NCBI GenBank assembly: GCA_958299035.1 | Contig: CATQJL010000001.1 | Span: 14,255,834 to 14,319,833 of the forward strand | DNA from: Cylicocyclus nassatus | Taxonomy: Eukaryota > Nematoda > Chromadorea > Rhabditida > Strongylidae | Length of the DNA stretch: 64,000 nt | Direction of reading: 5' to 3' | Part shown: positions 53,031-64,000 of the stretch, one piece after another | Numbering within the stretch: the first letter of the stretch is position 1 | How the letters are laid out: each line of letters opens with the position of its first letter | Program-made: the position numbers and the translations under genes | The notes under the pieces: generated by a model | The model's input: only the letters and a program-made list of their open reading frames with translations | Told to the model about the DNA's origin: nothing | Databases searched by the model: none

Positions 53031-56000
53031 CCAACTCCCCTCAAAACCTCACTAAAGGCTCAGTTTGCCGCTATATTCAGAAGTGCTCGAAAAAACGAGC
53101 TTTTTTGGAATTTCGCTAAACCCTTCAGCAAAAAAGGAATGAAAACTTTAAAACGAAACTTCAATCCACAAATATCATTTTCCGCCGGCCCTCGGGAAAG
53201 CAGTGGTATCAACGCAGAGTACTCTCCCCTCAAAACCTCACTGAAGGCTCACCTTGCCGCTAGTTTCAGGAATATTTGAAAAAACGAGCTTTTTTGGAAT
53301 TTCGCTAAACCCTTCAGCAAAAAAGGAATGAAAACTTTAAAACGAAACTTCAATCCACAAATATCATTTTCCGCCGGCCCTAGGGATCAAAATCAGTAAA
53401 ATGCTACCCTATCTCGCCTCAAAACCTCACTAAAGGCTCACTTTGCCGCTAGTTTCAGGAATATTTGAAAAAACGAGCTTTTTTGGAATTTCGCTAAATC
53501 CTTCAGCAAAAAAGGGATGAAAACTTTAGAACGAAACTTCAATCTACAAATATCATTTCCCGCCGGCCCTCGGGACCAAAATCAGCTGAATGCCACCCTA
53601 TCTCCCCTCATAACCTGGCTGAAGGCTCAGTTTGCCGCTAGACTCAGAAGTGCTCGAAAAAACCAGCTTTTTTGGAATTTCGCTAAACACTTCAGCAAAA
53701 AAGGGAAGAAAACTTTAGAACGAAACTTCTATCCACAAATATCATTTCCCGCCGGCCCTCGGGACCAAAATCAGCTGAATGGTACCCTATCTCCCCTCAA
53801 AACCTGGCTGAAGGCTCAGTTTGCCGCTAGACTCAGAAGTGCTCGAAAAAACCAGCTTTTTTGGAATTTCGCTAAACACTTCAGCAAAAAAGGGAAGAAA
53901 ACTTTAGAACGAAACTTCTATCCACAAATATCATTTCCCGCCGGCCCTCGGGACCAAAATCAGCTGAATGCCACTTTATCTCCCCTCATAACCTGGCTGA
54001 AGGCTCAGTTTGCCGCTAGACTCAGAAGTGCTCGAAAAAATGAGCATTTTTATGAATTTCCCTGAATAATGAATTATCTGACCATTCAGCAAAAAAGGGA
54101 TGAAAACTTTAGAACGAAACTTCAATCTACAAATATCATTTCCCGCCGGCCCAAGGGACCAAAATCAGCTGAATGCCACCCTATCTCCCCTCATAACCTG
54201 GCTGAAGGCTCAGTTTGCCGCTAGACTCAGAAGTGCTCGAAAAAACCAGCTTTTTTGGAATTTCGCTAAACACTTCAGCAAAAAAGGGAAGAAAACTTTA
54301 GAACGAAACTTCTATCCACAAATATCATTTCCCGCCGGCCCTCGGGACCAAAATCAGCTGAATGGTACCCTATCTCCCCTCAAAACCTGGCTGAAGGCTC
54401 AGTTTGCCGCTAGACTCAGAAGTGCTCGAAAAAACCAGCTTTTTTGGAATTTCGCTAAACACTTCAGCAAAAAAGGGAAGAAAACTTTAGAACGAAACTT
54501 CTATCCACAAATATCATTTTCCGCCGGCCCTCGGGATCAAAATCAGTAAAATGCTACCCTATCTCCCCTCAAAACCTCATTGAAGGCTCACCTTGCCGCT
54601 AGTTTCAGGAATATTTGAAAAAACGAGCTTTTTTGGAATTTCGCTAAACCCTTCAGCAAAAAAGGAATGAAAACTTTAAAACGAAACTTCAGTCCACAAA
54701 TATCATTTTCCGCTGGCCCTAGGGATCAAAATCAGTAAAATGCTACCCTATCTCGCCTCAAAACCTCACTAAAGGCTCACTTTGCCGCTAGTTTCAGGAA
54801 TATTTGAAAAAACGAGCTTTTTTGGAATTTCGCTAAATCCTTCAGCAAAAAAGGGATGAAAACTTTAGAACGAAACTTCAATCTACAAATATCATTTCCC
54901 GCCGGCCCTCGGGACCAAAATCAGCTGAATGCCACCCTATCTCCCCTCATAACCTGGCTGAAGGCTCAGTTTGCCGCTAGACTCAGAAGTGCTCGAAAAA
55001 ACCAGCTTTTTTGGAATTTCGCTAAACACTTCAGCAAAAAAGGGAAGAAAACTTTAGAACGAAACTTCTATCCACAAATATCATTTCCCGCCGGCCCTCG
55101 GGACCAAAATCAGCTGAATGCCACCCTATCTCCCCTCATAACCTGGCTGAAGGCTCAGTTTGCCGCTAGACTCAGAAGTGCTCGAAAAAATGAGCATTTT
55201 ATGAATTTCCCTGAATAATGAATTATCTGACCATTCAGCAAAAAAGGGATGAAAACTTTAGAACGAAACTTCAATCTACAAATATCATTTCCCGCCGGCC
55301 CAAGGGACCAAAATCAGCTGAATGCCACCCTATCTCCCCTCATAACCTGGCTGAAGGCTCAGTTTGCCGCTAGACTCAGAAGTGCTCGAAAAAACCAGCT
55401 TTTTTGGAATTTCGCTAAACACTTCAGCAAAAAAGGGAAGAAAACTTTAGAACGAAACTTCTATCCACAAATATCATTTTCCGCCGGCCCTCGGGATCAA
55501 AATCAGTAAAATGCTACCCTATCTCCCCTCAAAACCTCATTGAAGGCTCACCTTGCCGCTAGTTTCAGGAATATTTGAAAAAACGAGCTTTTTTGGAATT
55601 TCGCTAAACCCTTCAGCAAAAAAGGAATGAAAACTTTAAAACGAAACTTCAATCCACAAATATCATTTTCCGCCGGCCCTAGGGATCAAAATCAGTAAAA
55701 TGCTACCCTATCTCGCCTCAAAACCTCACTAAAGGCTCACTTTGCCGCTAGTTTCAGGAATATTTGAAAAAACGAGCTTTTTTGGAATTTCGCTAAATCC
55801 TTCAGCAAAAAAGGGATGAAAACTTTAGAACGAAACTCCAATCTACAAATATCATTTCCCGCCGGCCCTCGGGACCAAAATCAGCTGAATGCCACCCTAT
55901 CTCCCCTCATAACCTGGCTGAAGGCTCAGTTTGCCGCTAGACTCAGAAGTGCTCGAAAAAACGAGCTTTTTTGGAATTTCGCTAAACCCTTCAGCAAAAA

Positions 56001-59000
56001 AGGGATGAAAACTTTAGAACGAAACTTCAATCTACAAATATCATTTCCCGCCGGCCCTCGGGACCAAAATCAGCTGAATGCCACCCTATCTCCCCTCATA
56101 ACCTGGCTGAAGGCTCAGTTTGCCGCTAGACTCAGAAGTGCTCGAAAAAATGAGCATTTTATGAATTTCCCTGAATAATGAATTATCTGACCATTCAGCA
56201 AAAAAGGGATGAAACCTTTAAAACGAATTTCCACTCCAAAATATCATTTTCCACCGGCCCAAGGGACCAAAATCAGCTGATTGCTGCCCTATCTCCACTC
56301 AAAACCTCACTAAAGGCTCAGTTTGCCGCTATATTCAGAAGTGCTCGAAAAAACGAGCTTTTTTGGAATTTCGCTAAACCCTTCAGCAAAAAAGGAATGA
56401 AAACTTTAAAACGAAAATTCAATCCACAAATATCATTTTCCGCCGGCCCTCGGGATCAAAATCAGTAAAATGCTACCCTATCTCCCCTCAAAACCTCACT
56501 GAAGGCTCACTTGCCGCTAGTTTCAGGAATATTTGAAAAAATGAGCTTTTTTGGAATTTCGCTAAATCCTTCAGCAAAAAAGGAATGAAAACTTTAAAAC
56601 GAAACTTCAATCCACAAATATCATTTCCCGCCGGCCCAATGGACCAAAATCAGCTGATTGCTGCCCTATCTCCCCTCAAAACCTCACTGAAGGCTCACTT
56701 TGCCGCTAGTTTCAGGAATATTTGAAAAAACAAGTTTTTTGCAAATTTCTATGAGCTTTGAGGGAATAGGGGATGAAGATTTCAAAACGAACCTCTATTC
56801 CACTAATAGCGTTTTTCTCATGGAACCAAAATCAATTTTGAATGCTCACGAGCTCTAACTCCCCTAAAAACCTGAATGAAAACTCAGTTTGCCGCTAGGT
56901 TCAGAAATGTTCGAAAAAATGAGCATTTTATGAATTTCCCTGACCACTCAGCAAAAAAGGGATGAAAACTTTAAAACGAAAATTCAATCCACAAATATCA
57001 TTTTCCGCCGGCCCTCGGGATCAAAATCAGTAAAATGCTACCCTATCTCCCCTTAAAACCTCACTGAAGGCTCACTTTGCCGCTAGTTTCAGGAATATTT
57101 GAAAAAACGAGCTTTTTTGGAATTTCGCTAAATCCTTCAGCAAAAAAGGGATGAAAACTTTAGAACGAAACTTCAATCTACAAATATCATTTCCCGCCGG
57201 CCCAAGGGACCAAAATCAGCTGAATGCCACCCTATCTCCCTTCATAACCTGGCTGAAGGCTCAGTTTGCCGCTAGATTCAGAAGTGCTCGAAAAAAACGA
57301 GCTTTTTTGGAATTTCGCTGAACCCTTCAGCAGAAAAGGAATGAAAACTTTAAAACGAAACTTCAATCCACAACATTTCCCGCCGGCCCTCGGGACCAAA
57401 ATCAGCTGAATGCTACCCTATCTCACCTGACCTGGCTGAAGGCTCACTTTGCCGCTAGTTTCAGGAATATTTGAAAAAAAGACTTTTTTGCAAATTTTTA
57501 TGAACTGTGAGGGAATAGGGGATGAAGATTTCAAAACGAAACTATTCCACGAATAGCGTTTTTCACCTGGAACCAAAATCAATTTTGAATGCTCACGAGC
57601 TCTAACTCCCCCAAAAACCTGAATGAAGGCTCAGTTTGCCGCTAGACTCAGAAATGTTCGAAAAAATGAGCATTTTATGAATTTCCTTGACCACTCAGCA
57701 AAAAAAGGATGAAAACTTTAGAACGAAACTTCAATCTACAAATATCATTTCCCGCCATCCCAAGGGACCAAAATCAGCTGATTGCTGCTCAGCTGATTGC
57801 TGCCCTATCTCCCCTCAAAACCTCACTGAAGGCTCAGTTTGCCGCTAGGTTAAGAAATGTTCGAAAAAAATGAGCATTTTATGAATTTTCCTGACCATTC
57901 AGCAAAAAAGGGTGAAAACTTTAGAATGAAACTTCAATCCACATATGTCATTTCCCGCCGGCCCTCGGGACCAAAATCAGCTGAATGCTACCCTATTTCC
58001 CCTCAAAACCTGGCTGAAGGCTCAGTTTGCCGCTAGGTTCAGAAATGTTCGAAGAATGAGCATTTTATGAATTTCCCTGACCACTCAGCAAAAAAGGGTG
58101 AAAACTTTAGAACGAAACTTCAATATACAAATATCATTTCCCGCCGGCCCAAGGGACCAAAATCAGCTGATTGCTGCTCAGCTGATTGCTACCCTATCTC
58201 CCCTCAAAACCTGGCTGAAGGCTCAGTTTGCCGCTAGGTTCAGAAGTGTTCGAAAAAACGAGCTTTTTGGAATTTCGCTAAACCATTCAGCAGAAAAGGA
58301 ATGAAAACATTGAAAGGAAACTTCTATCCACAAATATCATTTCCCGCCGGCCCAAGGGACCAAAATCAGCTGAATGCTACCCTATATCACCTGAAAACCT
58401 GGCTGAAGGCTCACTTTGCCGCTAGTTTCAGGAATCTTGGAAAAAACGAGTTTTTTGCAATTTTCTATGCACTGTGAGGGAATAGGGGATGAAGATTTCA
58501 AAACGAAACTCTATTCCACGAATAGCGTTTTTCACGTGGAACCAAAATCAATTTTGAACGCTCACGAGCTCTAGCCCCCCAAAAACCTGAATGAAGGCTC
58601 AGTTTGCCGCTAGGTTCAGAACTGTTCGAAAAAATGAGCATTTTATGAATTTCCCCGGCCATTATGCAGAAAAGGGATGAAAACTTTAGAACGAAACTTC
58701 AATATACAAATATCATTTCCCGCCGGCCCAAGGGACCAAAATCAGCTGATTGCTGCTCAGCTGATTGCTACCCTATCTCCCCTCAAAACCTGGCTGAAGG
58801 CTCAGTTTGCCGCTAGGTTCAGAAGTGTTCGAAAAAACGAGCTTTTTGGAATTTCGCTAAACCATTCAGCAGAAAAGGAATGAAAACTTTGAAAGGAAAC
58901 TTCTATCCACAAATATCATTTCCCGCCGGCCCAAGGGACCAAAATCAGCTGAATGCTACCCTATCTAACCTGAAAACCTGGCTGAAGGCTCACTTTGCCG

Positions 59001-59532
59001 CTAGTTTCAGGAATATTTGAAAAAACGAGTTTTTTGCAAATTTCTATTAGCTTTGAGGGAAAAAGGGATGAGGATTTCAAAACGACACTCTATTTCACAG
59101 ATATCGTTTTTCACTTGGAACCAAAATCAACTTTGAATGCTTGCGAGCTCTAGCTCCCCTAAAAACCTGACTGAAGGCTCAGTTTGCCGCTAGATGTTCA
59201 GCAATATTCGAAAAAACGATTTATTCGCGGATTTCTCTGACCTTTTAGGAAAAAGGGTATGGAAAGTTACGTGATGAGGCTCATTACACAAAACCTTGAC
59301 TCCGGATGCTCACGAACTATAACTCCCTCGAAAAATTTGATCGAATGCTCGATTTATCGCTAGAAAAACAAAATTAGATTGTCAGCAATATCCCAAAGGG
59401 TGAGTTTTTTCGTGGTTACATATGGGATTTGAGCGGAAAAGAGAATGAAACTTTCAAAATGAGGCCCCACTTCCTTCAGAGAAAACGCCGATTTCTGCCG
59501 CCCGTCCGGACCAAGATTAATTGAACGCTTAG
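53031..59532 (+). repeat. 189-bp satellite, block 3
   Basis: Same satellite, plus orientation, ending at the same edge sequence (GATTAATTGAACGCTTAG, 59515-59532) as blocks 1 and 2. Between about 56760 and 59040 it has extra edge-type units (TTGCAAATTTCTATGAGCTT-like segments near 56755, 57490, 58460 and 59035) that block 2 has only once (near 41390), while its inner part is about 2 kb shorter. Beyond 59532 the flank differs from the PLE flank of blocks 1 and 2. Confidence 0.9.
53198..53222. other. SMART/template-switch PCR primer sequence
   Basis: AAGCAGTGGTATCAACGCAG plus AGTAC is the widely used SMART/amplification-adapter primer. In the matching place of the mirrored arm (about 46900) the satellite reads TCAAAATCAGTGAAATG and so on; exactly 25 bp of satellite are replaced by 25 bp of primer. 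This is a synthetic contaminant, not genome. Confidence 0.95.
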
Positions 59533-60164
59533 TCTCTGAACGCTCTTTCGCTGTAGAAGTCAAATTTTCAGCATATTGTTCTGAGAGGCAGAGTTATTGA
59601 GTATTTTGTTAACATTTGTGCGGAAGGCTCTACTCCACAAAACGTTAACTTTTTTTGAAGAAATATCACATAAAGAGTCGAATAAAAGCCATGAACTCCA
59701 TTAAGTAATAAAATACTGTGCATGTGTGCACGACAGTGAAGAATGACTCAAGCGATCAATAACTTTCTTCGCACCCCATCGGCGACAGCCACTGTGACAG
59801 AAACACAACAACAATCTCTCGCCCAGAATAATGACTACCTATATGCCCATATAGGCATCGATAATTCTGGAATGTAATGTTTTTGTGATCAACCTTCACA
59901 CATACACCCCTGTGCCAAATGGTAGCCGCTTAGCTCAATGTTGAAAAATTTCCGCTCCGCACGGGACCCATAGTGCGAGCGAATCTCTCGCCGGCATAAT
60001 GGCTAGTGGCCTCTCCTCTCGCCATCATTGAGCGCCGTTATATTTCCGTATTCCTTTTTCTGGATTCCTTCAGCAACTGGACCATCCGTCACGCTGGGGT
60101 TAAGGATAGGAGGGACGCAGAAAACTCTGCCGTCGCGCTTGAAAGGATCGAATGTATATTATAG
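59533..60164. other. Intergenic, nothing recognised
   Basis: A small palindrome CCTATATGCCCATATAGG lies near 59841. No ORF or RNA gene was recognised. The 59880-59950 stretch (ACACCCCTGTGCCAAATGG) has a trace of the Helitron repeat unit. Confidence 0.3.
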
Positions 60165-60448
60165 TAAGGATTTGCAAAAAATCGATAAAATCGATAAAAG
60201 TAATGCACGGTTTCGAAAACTAATATTGTATTCGTAATCAGCATGCTCGATTACACCCCTCTGCCAACTCCCAGCCCCGTAGCTCAAATTTTGCAAAAAA
60301 TCGATAAAATCGACATCGATCGATAACGAAAAGTGGACTGTGACACCCGCCGGGGCCCGAAGTGTATGTGTGCCAAGTTTGGTCCGGATCGGTTGAGAAA
60401 TGGAATTTTCTATTCGGAACATACGGCGGAGCCGGGTAAGCCAGCTAG
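60165..60448 (+). mobile_element. Helitron, right half of a foldback form
   Basis: Starts in TTGCAAAAAATCGATAAAATCG, runs through the 5'-type block in inverted orientation (GTGTGCCAAGTTTGGTCCGG, TATTCGGAACATACG), and ends in the normal 3' terminus GCGGAGCCGGGTAAGCCAGC plus TAG|T at 60448. It matches 62159-62542. The left half is missing. Confidence 0.6.
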
Positions 60449-60449
60449 T

Positions 60450-60709
60450 AGCTTAAAAAAAAGAAATCGGTATTTGGATTGAGTGATTTCTAGTGTTTTT
60501 ACCCTAATCAGGTTTTGAGAGATTTCTCTTGTACGTTTAGGAGATTTCTGCGATTTCGGCTCATTTTATGAAGCTCATTCACATCACCTCTTAGAATTTT
60601 TCCGGGCAAAGTTTTGCACTATAATAGACAAATGACTTTTCGGTAATATTACTATCAAACACGAATTTTTCTTGGCAGTTATATGGACATGAGGTTTATT
60701 TTTTCATGA
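60450..60709. other. Intergenic, nothing recognised
   Basis: AT-rich, no feature seen. Confidence 0.25.
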
Positions 60710-61084
60710 TTAAGATGTTTTTGAAATATGCGTTTTCACTGCAATATTTTTTGACCAACTAACACTGCACAACTCCAACAACTGGAAATTTTGCATAAAC
60801 AATTCGTGAATCTCAACTCTCTGTTCAACTACACTTTGCTCTAGAATTTGTTGAATGTAAACGTTGAAGAACAATCGTGATCTGATCCTTAACAAGATTA
60901 TGATATAATCAAACATTGACATAATTTGCTTGAACAAAAACAGCACGATCATAGATGGGAAACTTTGATTTTTAAGTAGATATTCAGCTCCGATTTGAAT
61001 TTTTCTTATTAGTGCCCACTTGAACACAAGTAATCTGGCAGACGTCAAAATTACAGTGATGCAACACTTAGAAATTGTATTCAC
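60710..61084 (-). CDS. Uncharacterised ORF, 124 codons
   Basis: Minus-strand ORF with two hydrophobic stretches (CCITVILTSARLLVF and SMIVLFLFKQIMSMFDYIIILL). No family recognised and no splice context checked beyond it. It may be a relic exon of a nematode membrane receptor or a chance ORF in AT-rich sequence. Confidence 0.2.
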   Translation of the reverse strand: MNTISKCCITVILTSARLLVFKWALIRKIQIGAEYLLKNQSFPSMIVLFLFKQIMSMFDYIIILLRIRSRLFFNVYIQQILEQSVVEQRVEIHELFMQNFQLLELCSVSWSKNIAVKTHISKTS

Positions 61085-61470
61085 ACGGTTTTACTTTAAT
61101 GACTGAGCTACATCGTCGGGAAATTTTTAAAAAATGCTTCGACAACGACTATTTTGATAGACACCATAGTGGAACGCATGCATGTAAAAAATATCAGAAA
61201 AATTGTAACATTGCCTCTACAAGTAAGTTTCCACTTCACTCACCTACTACGGTTTTTATGGTGAGACTGGAAGCTTCGCGATCACCGTGGTATCGCAGTT
61301 GTTATTAAAATATAAGTCCGCGCACTCAGATGAATTACAAATATAGGGACAATTATGTAAATGATACGAGAAAATCTTAACAACATGTCTCAAGCCTACA
61401 TTTCAAAACACATAACTATGCAGTGAGAAATCAATTGAGCGACCATAAGAATCTATCATATATATATATA
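61085..61470. other. Intergenic, nothing recognised
   Basis: A 77-codon ORF at 61075-61308 has no motif. The stretch ends in a (TA)n run next to the Helitron insertion. Confidence 0.25.
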
Positions 61471-62542
61471 TCTTATATATAAAGCTGAATGTCTGTTTGT
61501 ATGTATGTCTGTCTGTCTGTCTGTCTGTATGTATGTCTGTGTGTACGTATGTTCCGAATAGAAAATTCCATTTCTGAACCGATCCGGACCAAACTTGGCA
61601 CACATACACTACGGGCCCCGGCGGGTGTCATAGGCTACTTTTCGTCATCGATCGATATCGATTTTATCGATTTTTATCGATTTTTTTGCAGAGTTCACCT
61701 ACAGGGCTAGGAGTTGGCACAGGGGGGAAGTGAGCATGGGGATTCCGAATACAATATTGGTTTTCAGGATTATCGATTACTTTTATCGATTTTATCGATT
61801 TTTTTGCAAAGTTTGAGCTACGGGGCTGGGAGTTCGCGCAGGGGGGTAATCGAGCATGGGGATTCCGAATACAATACTGGTTTTCGGGATTATCGATTAC
61901 TTTTATCGATTTTATCGATTTTTTGCAAAGTTTGAGCTAGGGGGCTGGGAGTTGGCACAGGGGGGTAATCGAGCATGCTGATCATCCCCAAGGGGGTGAT
62001 CAGCATGCTCGATTACACCCCTGTGCCAAATTCCAGCCCCCTAGCTCAAATTTTGCAAAATCGATAAAATTGATAGAAGTAATGGATAATTCCAAAAACT
62101 AATATTGTATTCGTAATCTGCATGCTCGATTACCCCCCTGTGCAAACTCCCAGCCCCGCAGGTCAAACTTTACAAAAAAATTGATAAAATCGATAAAAGT
62201 AATGGACGATCCTGAAAACTAATATTGTGTTCGTAATCAGCATGCTCGATTACCCCCCTGTGCAAAATCCCAGCCTCGCATGTCAAAATTTACAAAAAAT
62301 CGATAAAATCAATAAAAGTAACCGATAATTCTGAAAACTAATATTGTATTCGGAATCCCCATGCTCACTTCCCCCCTGTGCCAACTCCTAGCCCTGTAGG
62401 TGAACTCTGCGAAAAAATCGATAAAAATCGGTAAGATCGACATCGATCGATAACGAAAAGTGGACTGTGACACGCGCCGGGGCCCGAAGTGTATGTGTGC
62501 CAAGTTTGGTCCGGATACGGCGGAGCCGGGTAAGCCAGCTAG
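61471..62542 (+). mobile_element. Foldback non-autonomous Helitron
   Basis: Begins TCTTATATATAAAGCTGAAT after an A and ends GGGTAAGCCAGCTAG before a T (A|TC...CTAG|T). Inside, a 5' block and about three tandem units of 115-125 bp (GGGCTGGGAG...TAATCGAGCATG...GAATACAATA) are followed, after a hairpin at about 61974-62012 (GTAATCGAGCATGCTGATCA and inverse), by about four units in inverse orientation and an inverted partial 5' block, then the ordinary 3' end. No Rep/helicase. Confidence 0.7.
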
Positions 62543-63430
62543 TATATATATAAAACTCAAAAATTGTCAGTTTGGAGGGTATGTGCGTTATAGAAACGCG
62601 CGCCGCTCAACCGATTAAGCTGAAACTTTACACACATATGTTTTCGAGCCTTGCGCAGATGATAGGCTACTTTTTGCAGCGATTCGTTGGGTCTTTCTAT
62701 CGATTTATGATTTGCAGCACTTTGCAATAAAAATGATTCTTATCATTTGCTATCAAAACAGGGGTATGTAAACAAGGCTGGCATGTCTCATTGTGAACTT
62801 CTGTTGACGAAGTGCAGTGAAAAGTGTTCTTGATGTAAGTCTCAATTGCTCATTTAAATGGATGCACTAAATGTATCTTATGCGGAAACCTTAGCGTGCA
62901 AGAGACCATGAGTGCTTTGTAGCGAGTGTTTTGCACGGAAGCGTGCTCAATTTACGCTTATAATCAATGCTTTCTTCGTTACATGCTCAATTTAAACAAT
63001 GAGGGGTCAAAATTTTTCATGAGATTGCGCACAAATTGTTTGTCAATACCAGAAATAATGTCAAGACAAGCGACAACTCACATTCGCTATAGTTGATCCC
63101 TTGGACCAGGAAAGTGCGCGAGTGCAAAGTACTGCCGACTCCACAAAAATTGACGGCAAGCAGTGAATGAAGATGAAGTAGCCGGTTAACGGCAAAGTGT
63201 CACAAAAAATGATCCTCATAATAACAATGAGCGCTGCTATCAATTAACTCGCGCTGCTTGCTTAGGTTTTGCGTGTTGAATTTGATTTGGAGAAAGAGAG
63301 ATATGCTACCGACTAATAAGTGTTCACATTTTGTTTTTGTTCTTTACACAGTTTCTACAATGCCACCGAATACCTTATCTTCATTCCCGATCAGTGATCA
63401 TTCCCGGGCTGGACCGGGCAGATCAGCTAG
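62543..63430 (+). mobile_element. Second Helitron-like element, tail to head
   Basis: Starts directly after the preceding CTAG with TATATATATAAAACTC, has an early block (ACGCGCGCCGCTCAACCGAT, GATAGGCTACTTTTTG) like the start of non-autonomous Helitrons, and ends CCGGGCAGATCAGCTAG before a T at 63431. Its exact 5' end is unclear. ORFs inside are short. Confidence 0.45.
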
Positions 63431-64000
63431 TAACTTATAATAACGGGCTAAGGGTGTTTACGTGACTTTGTGTGTGTCTGTCTGTCTGTCTGTAACGAAA
63501 TTCATACAGCGGGTTCCAGTCAACATCCCGAGCCCAAATTTATAGCGCATGCTACCAACGTAGAACTCCACCATGCAAAAGCGCAAACGGATTCGTTGGT
63601 GGGCCCCTCAGAATTTGCTAGTCAAATGAATTCGTTTGGCTTCTGGCCCGCAAAATTGGGTCCGTATCAAAGCTTTTTGCAAAGTCGTGGATGTATTTAG
63701 CAGGTTGATGTGTAAGCCATGGACTTTAGACCGAAAAGTGACAAAGGTTTGCTACTTTACGAAACCGGCGCCAAAAAGAATTGGTCGCATAAATGGTCAA
63801 TCCGCCGTGGTTTTACCTGAGCATTTGAGGAGGTTTTTTGCATAGAGATGTGGCTCACGACAACTACTGTCCTCATGGCGATAGCCAAGCCAAAAAAACT
63901 TTCAAAACCTATTCAAATTTGCATTTGTTCTTCTGCGAAAAGTTACATCCACGTGAATCACCGATCTTACATGAAAAAGCTTTTGGAATGAATAGTTGTT
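63431..64000 (+). other. Possible third Helitron start, window end
   Basis: A (TCTG)n-type tract at about 63472-63492 follows the CTAG|T junction, as at the start of the other Helitrons. The 69-76-codon ORFs beyond it have no motif. The window ends before any terminus. Confidence 0.25.

Noticed and set aside
38052..59532. CRISPR array or other spaced repeats
   Set aside because: Units are contiguous 189-bp tandem monomers without unique spacers, in a eukaryotic genome.

Overview
This is a eukaryotic, repeat-dominated window that looks like a nematode, most likely a strongylid or hookworm-type worm. The evidence is 44-54 bp introns with TTTTCAG-like 3' splice sites, the 3' half of a chemoreceptor of the nematode Srx type, two tiny secreted Gly/Tyr-rich peptide genes resembling nematode nlp/caenacin antimicrobial peptides, RTE and CR1-type non-LTR elements, a tRNA-derived SINE next to an RTE tail, and a Penelope-like element (PLE) with a GIY-YIG domain. 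No operons, rRNA, CRISPR or intact housekeeping gene were found. The species is an inference.

Layout. 1-4.9 kb: foldback elements and a retroelement-like promoter. 4.9-16.5 kb: a duplicated small-peptide locus (gene A 5382-5629, gene B 16132-16322, a decayed third copy near 11.1 kb) broken up by many inverted-repeat (MITE/foldback) elements. 16.7-28.2 kb: SINE, reverse-oriented RTE relic, palindromic mariner-like elements, Helitrons, a second RTE with endonuclease, and a CR1 element. 28.2-32.5 kb: a 4.3-kb palindrome inserted in the CR1. 32.5-36.5 kb: CR1 3' part and an Srx receptor gene (minus strand) with a mariner-like MITE in an intron. 36.5-59.5 kb: PLE copies, a 500-N scaffold gap (37552-38051), and a 189-bp satellite present in three blocks related by two very large palindromes centred near 40158 and 50053. 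59.5-64 kb: a Helitron cluster including foldback forms.

How it fits together. Most sequence is mobile-element derived, and inverted duplication is the dominant theme, from about 300 bp to arms of roughly 9 kb. Two palindromes (centres 40158, 50053) have spacers of only about 46-54 bp. Where I compared their arms outside the satellite they differ only in homopolymer length. A 25-bp stretch at 53198-53222 matches the SMART/template-switch PCR primer, a synthetic sequence, so at least part of this scaffold was built from PCR-amplified DNA. Those palindromes must therefore be treated as possible amplification or assembly artefacts until tested. Coordinates of element ends are read by eye; those without a visible terminal motif are approximate.
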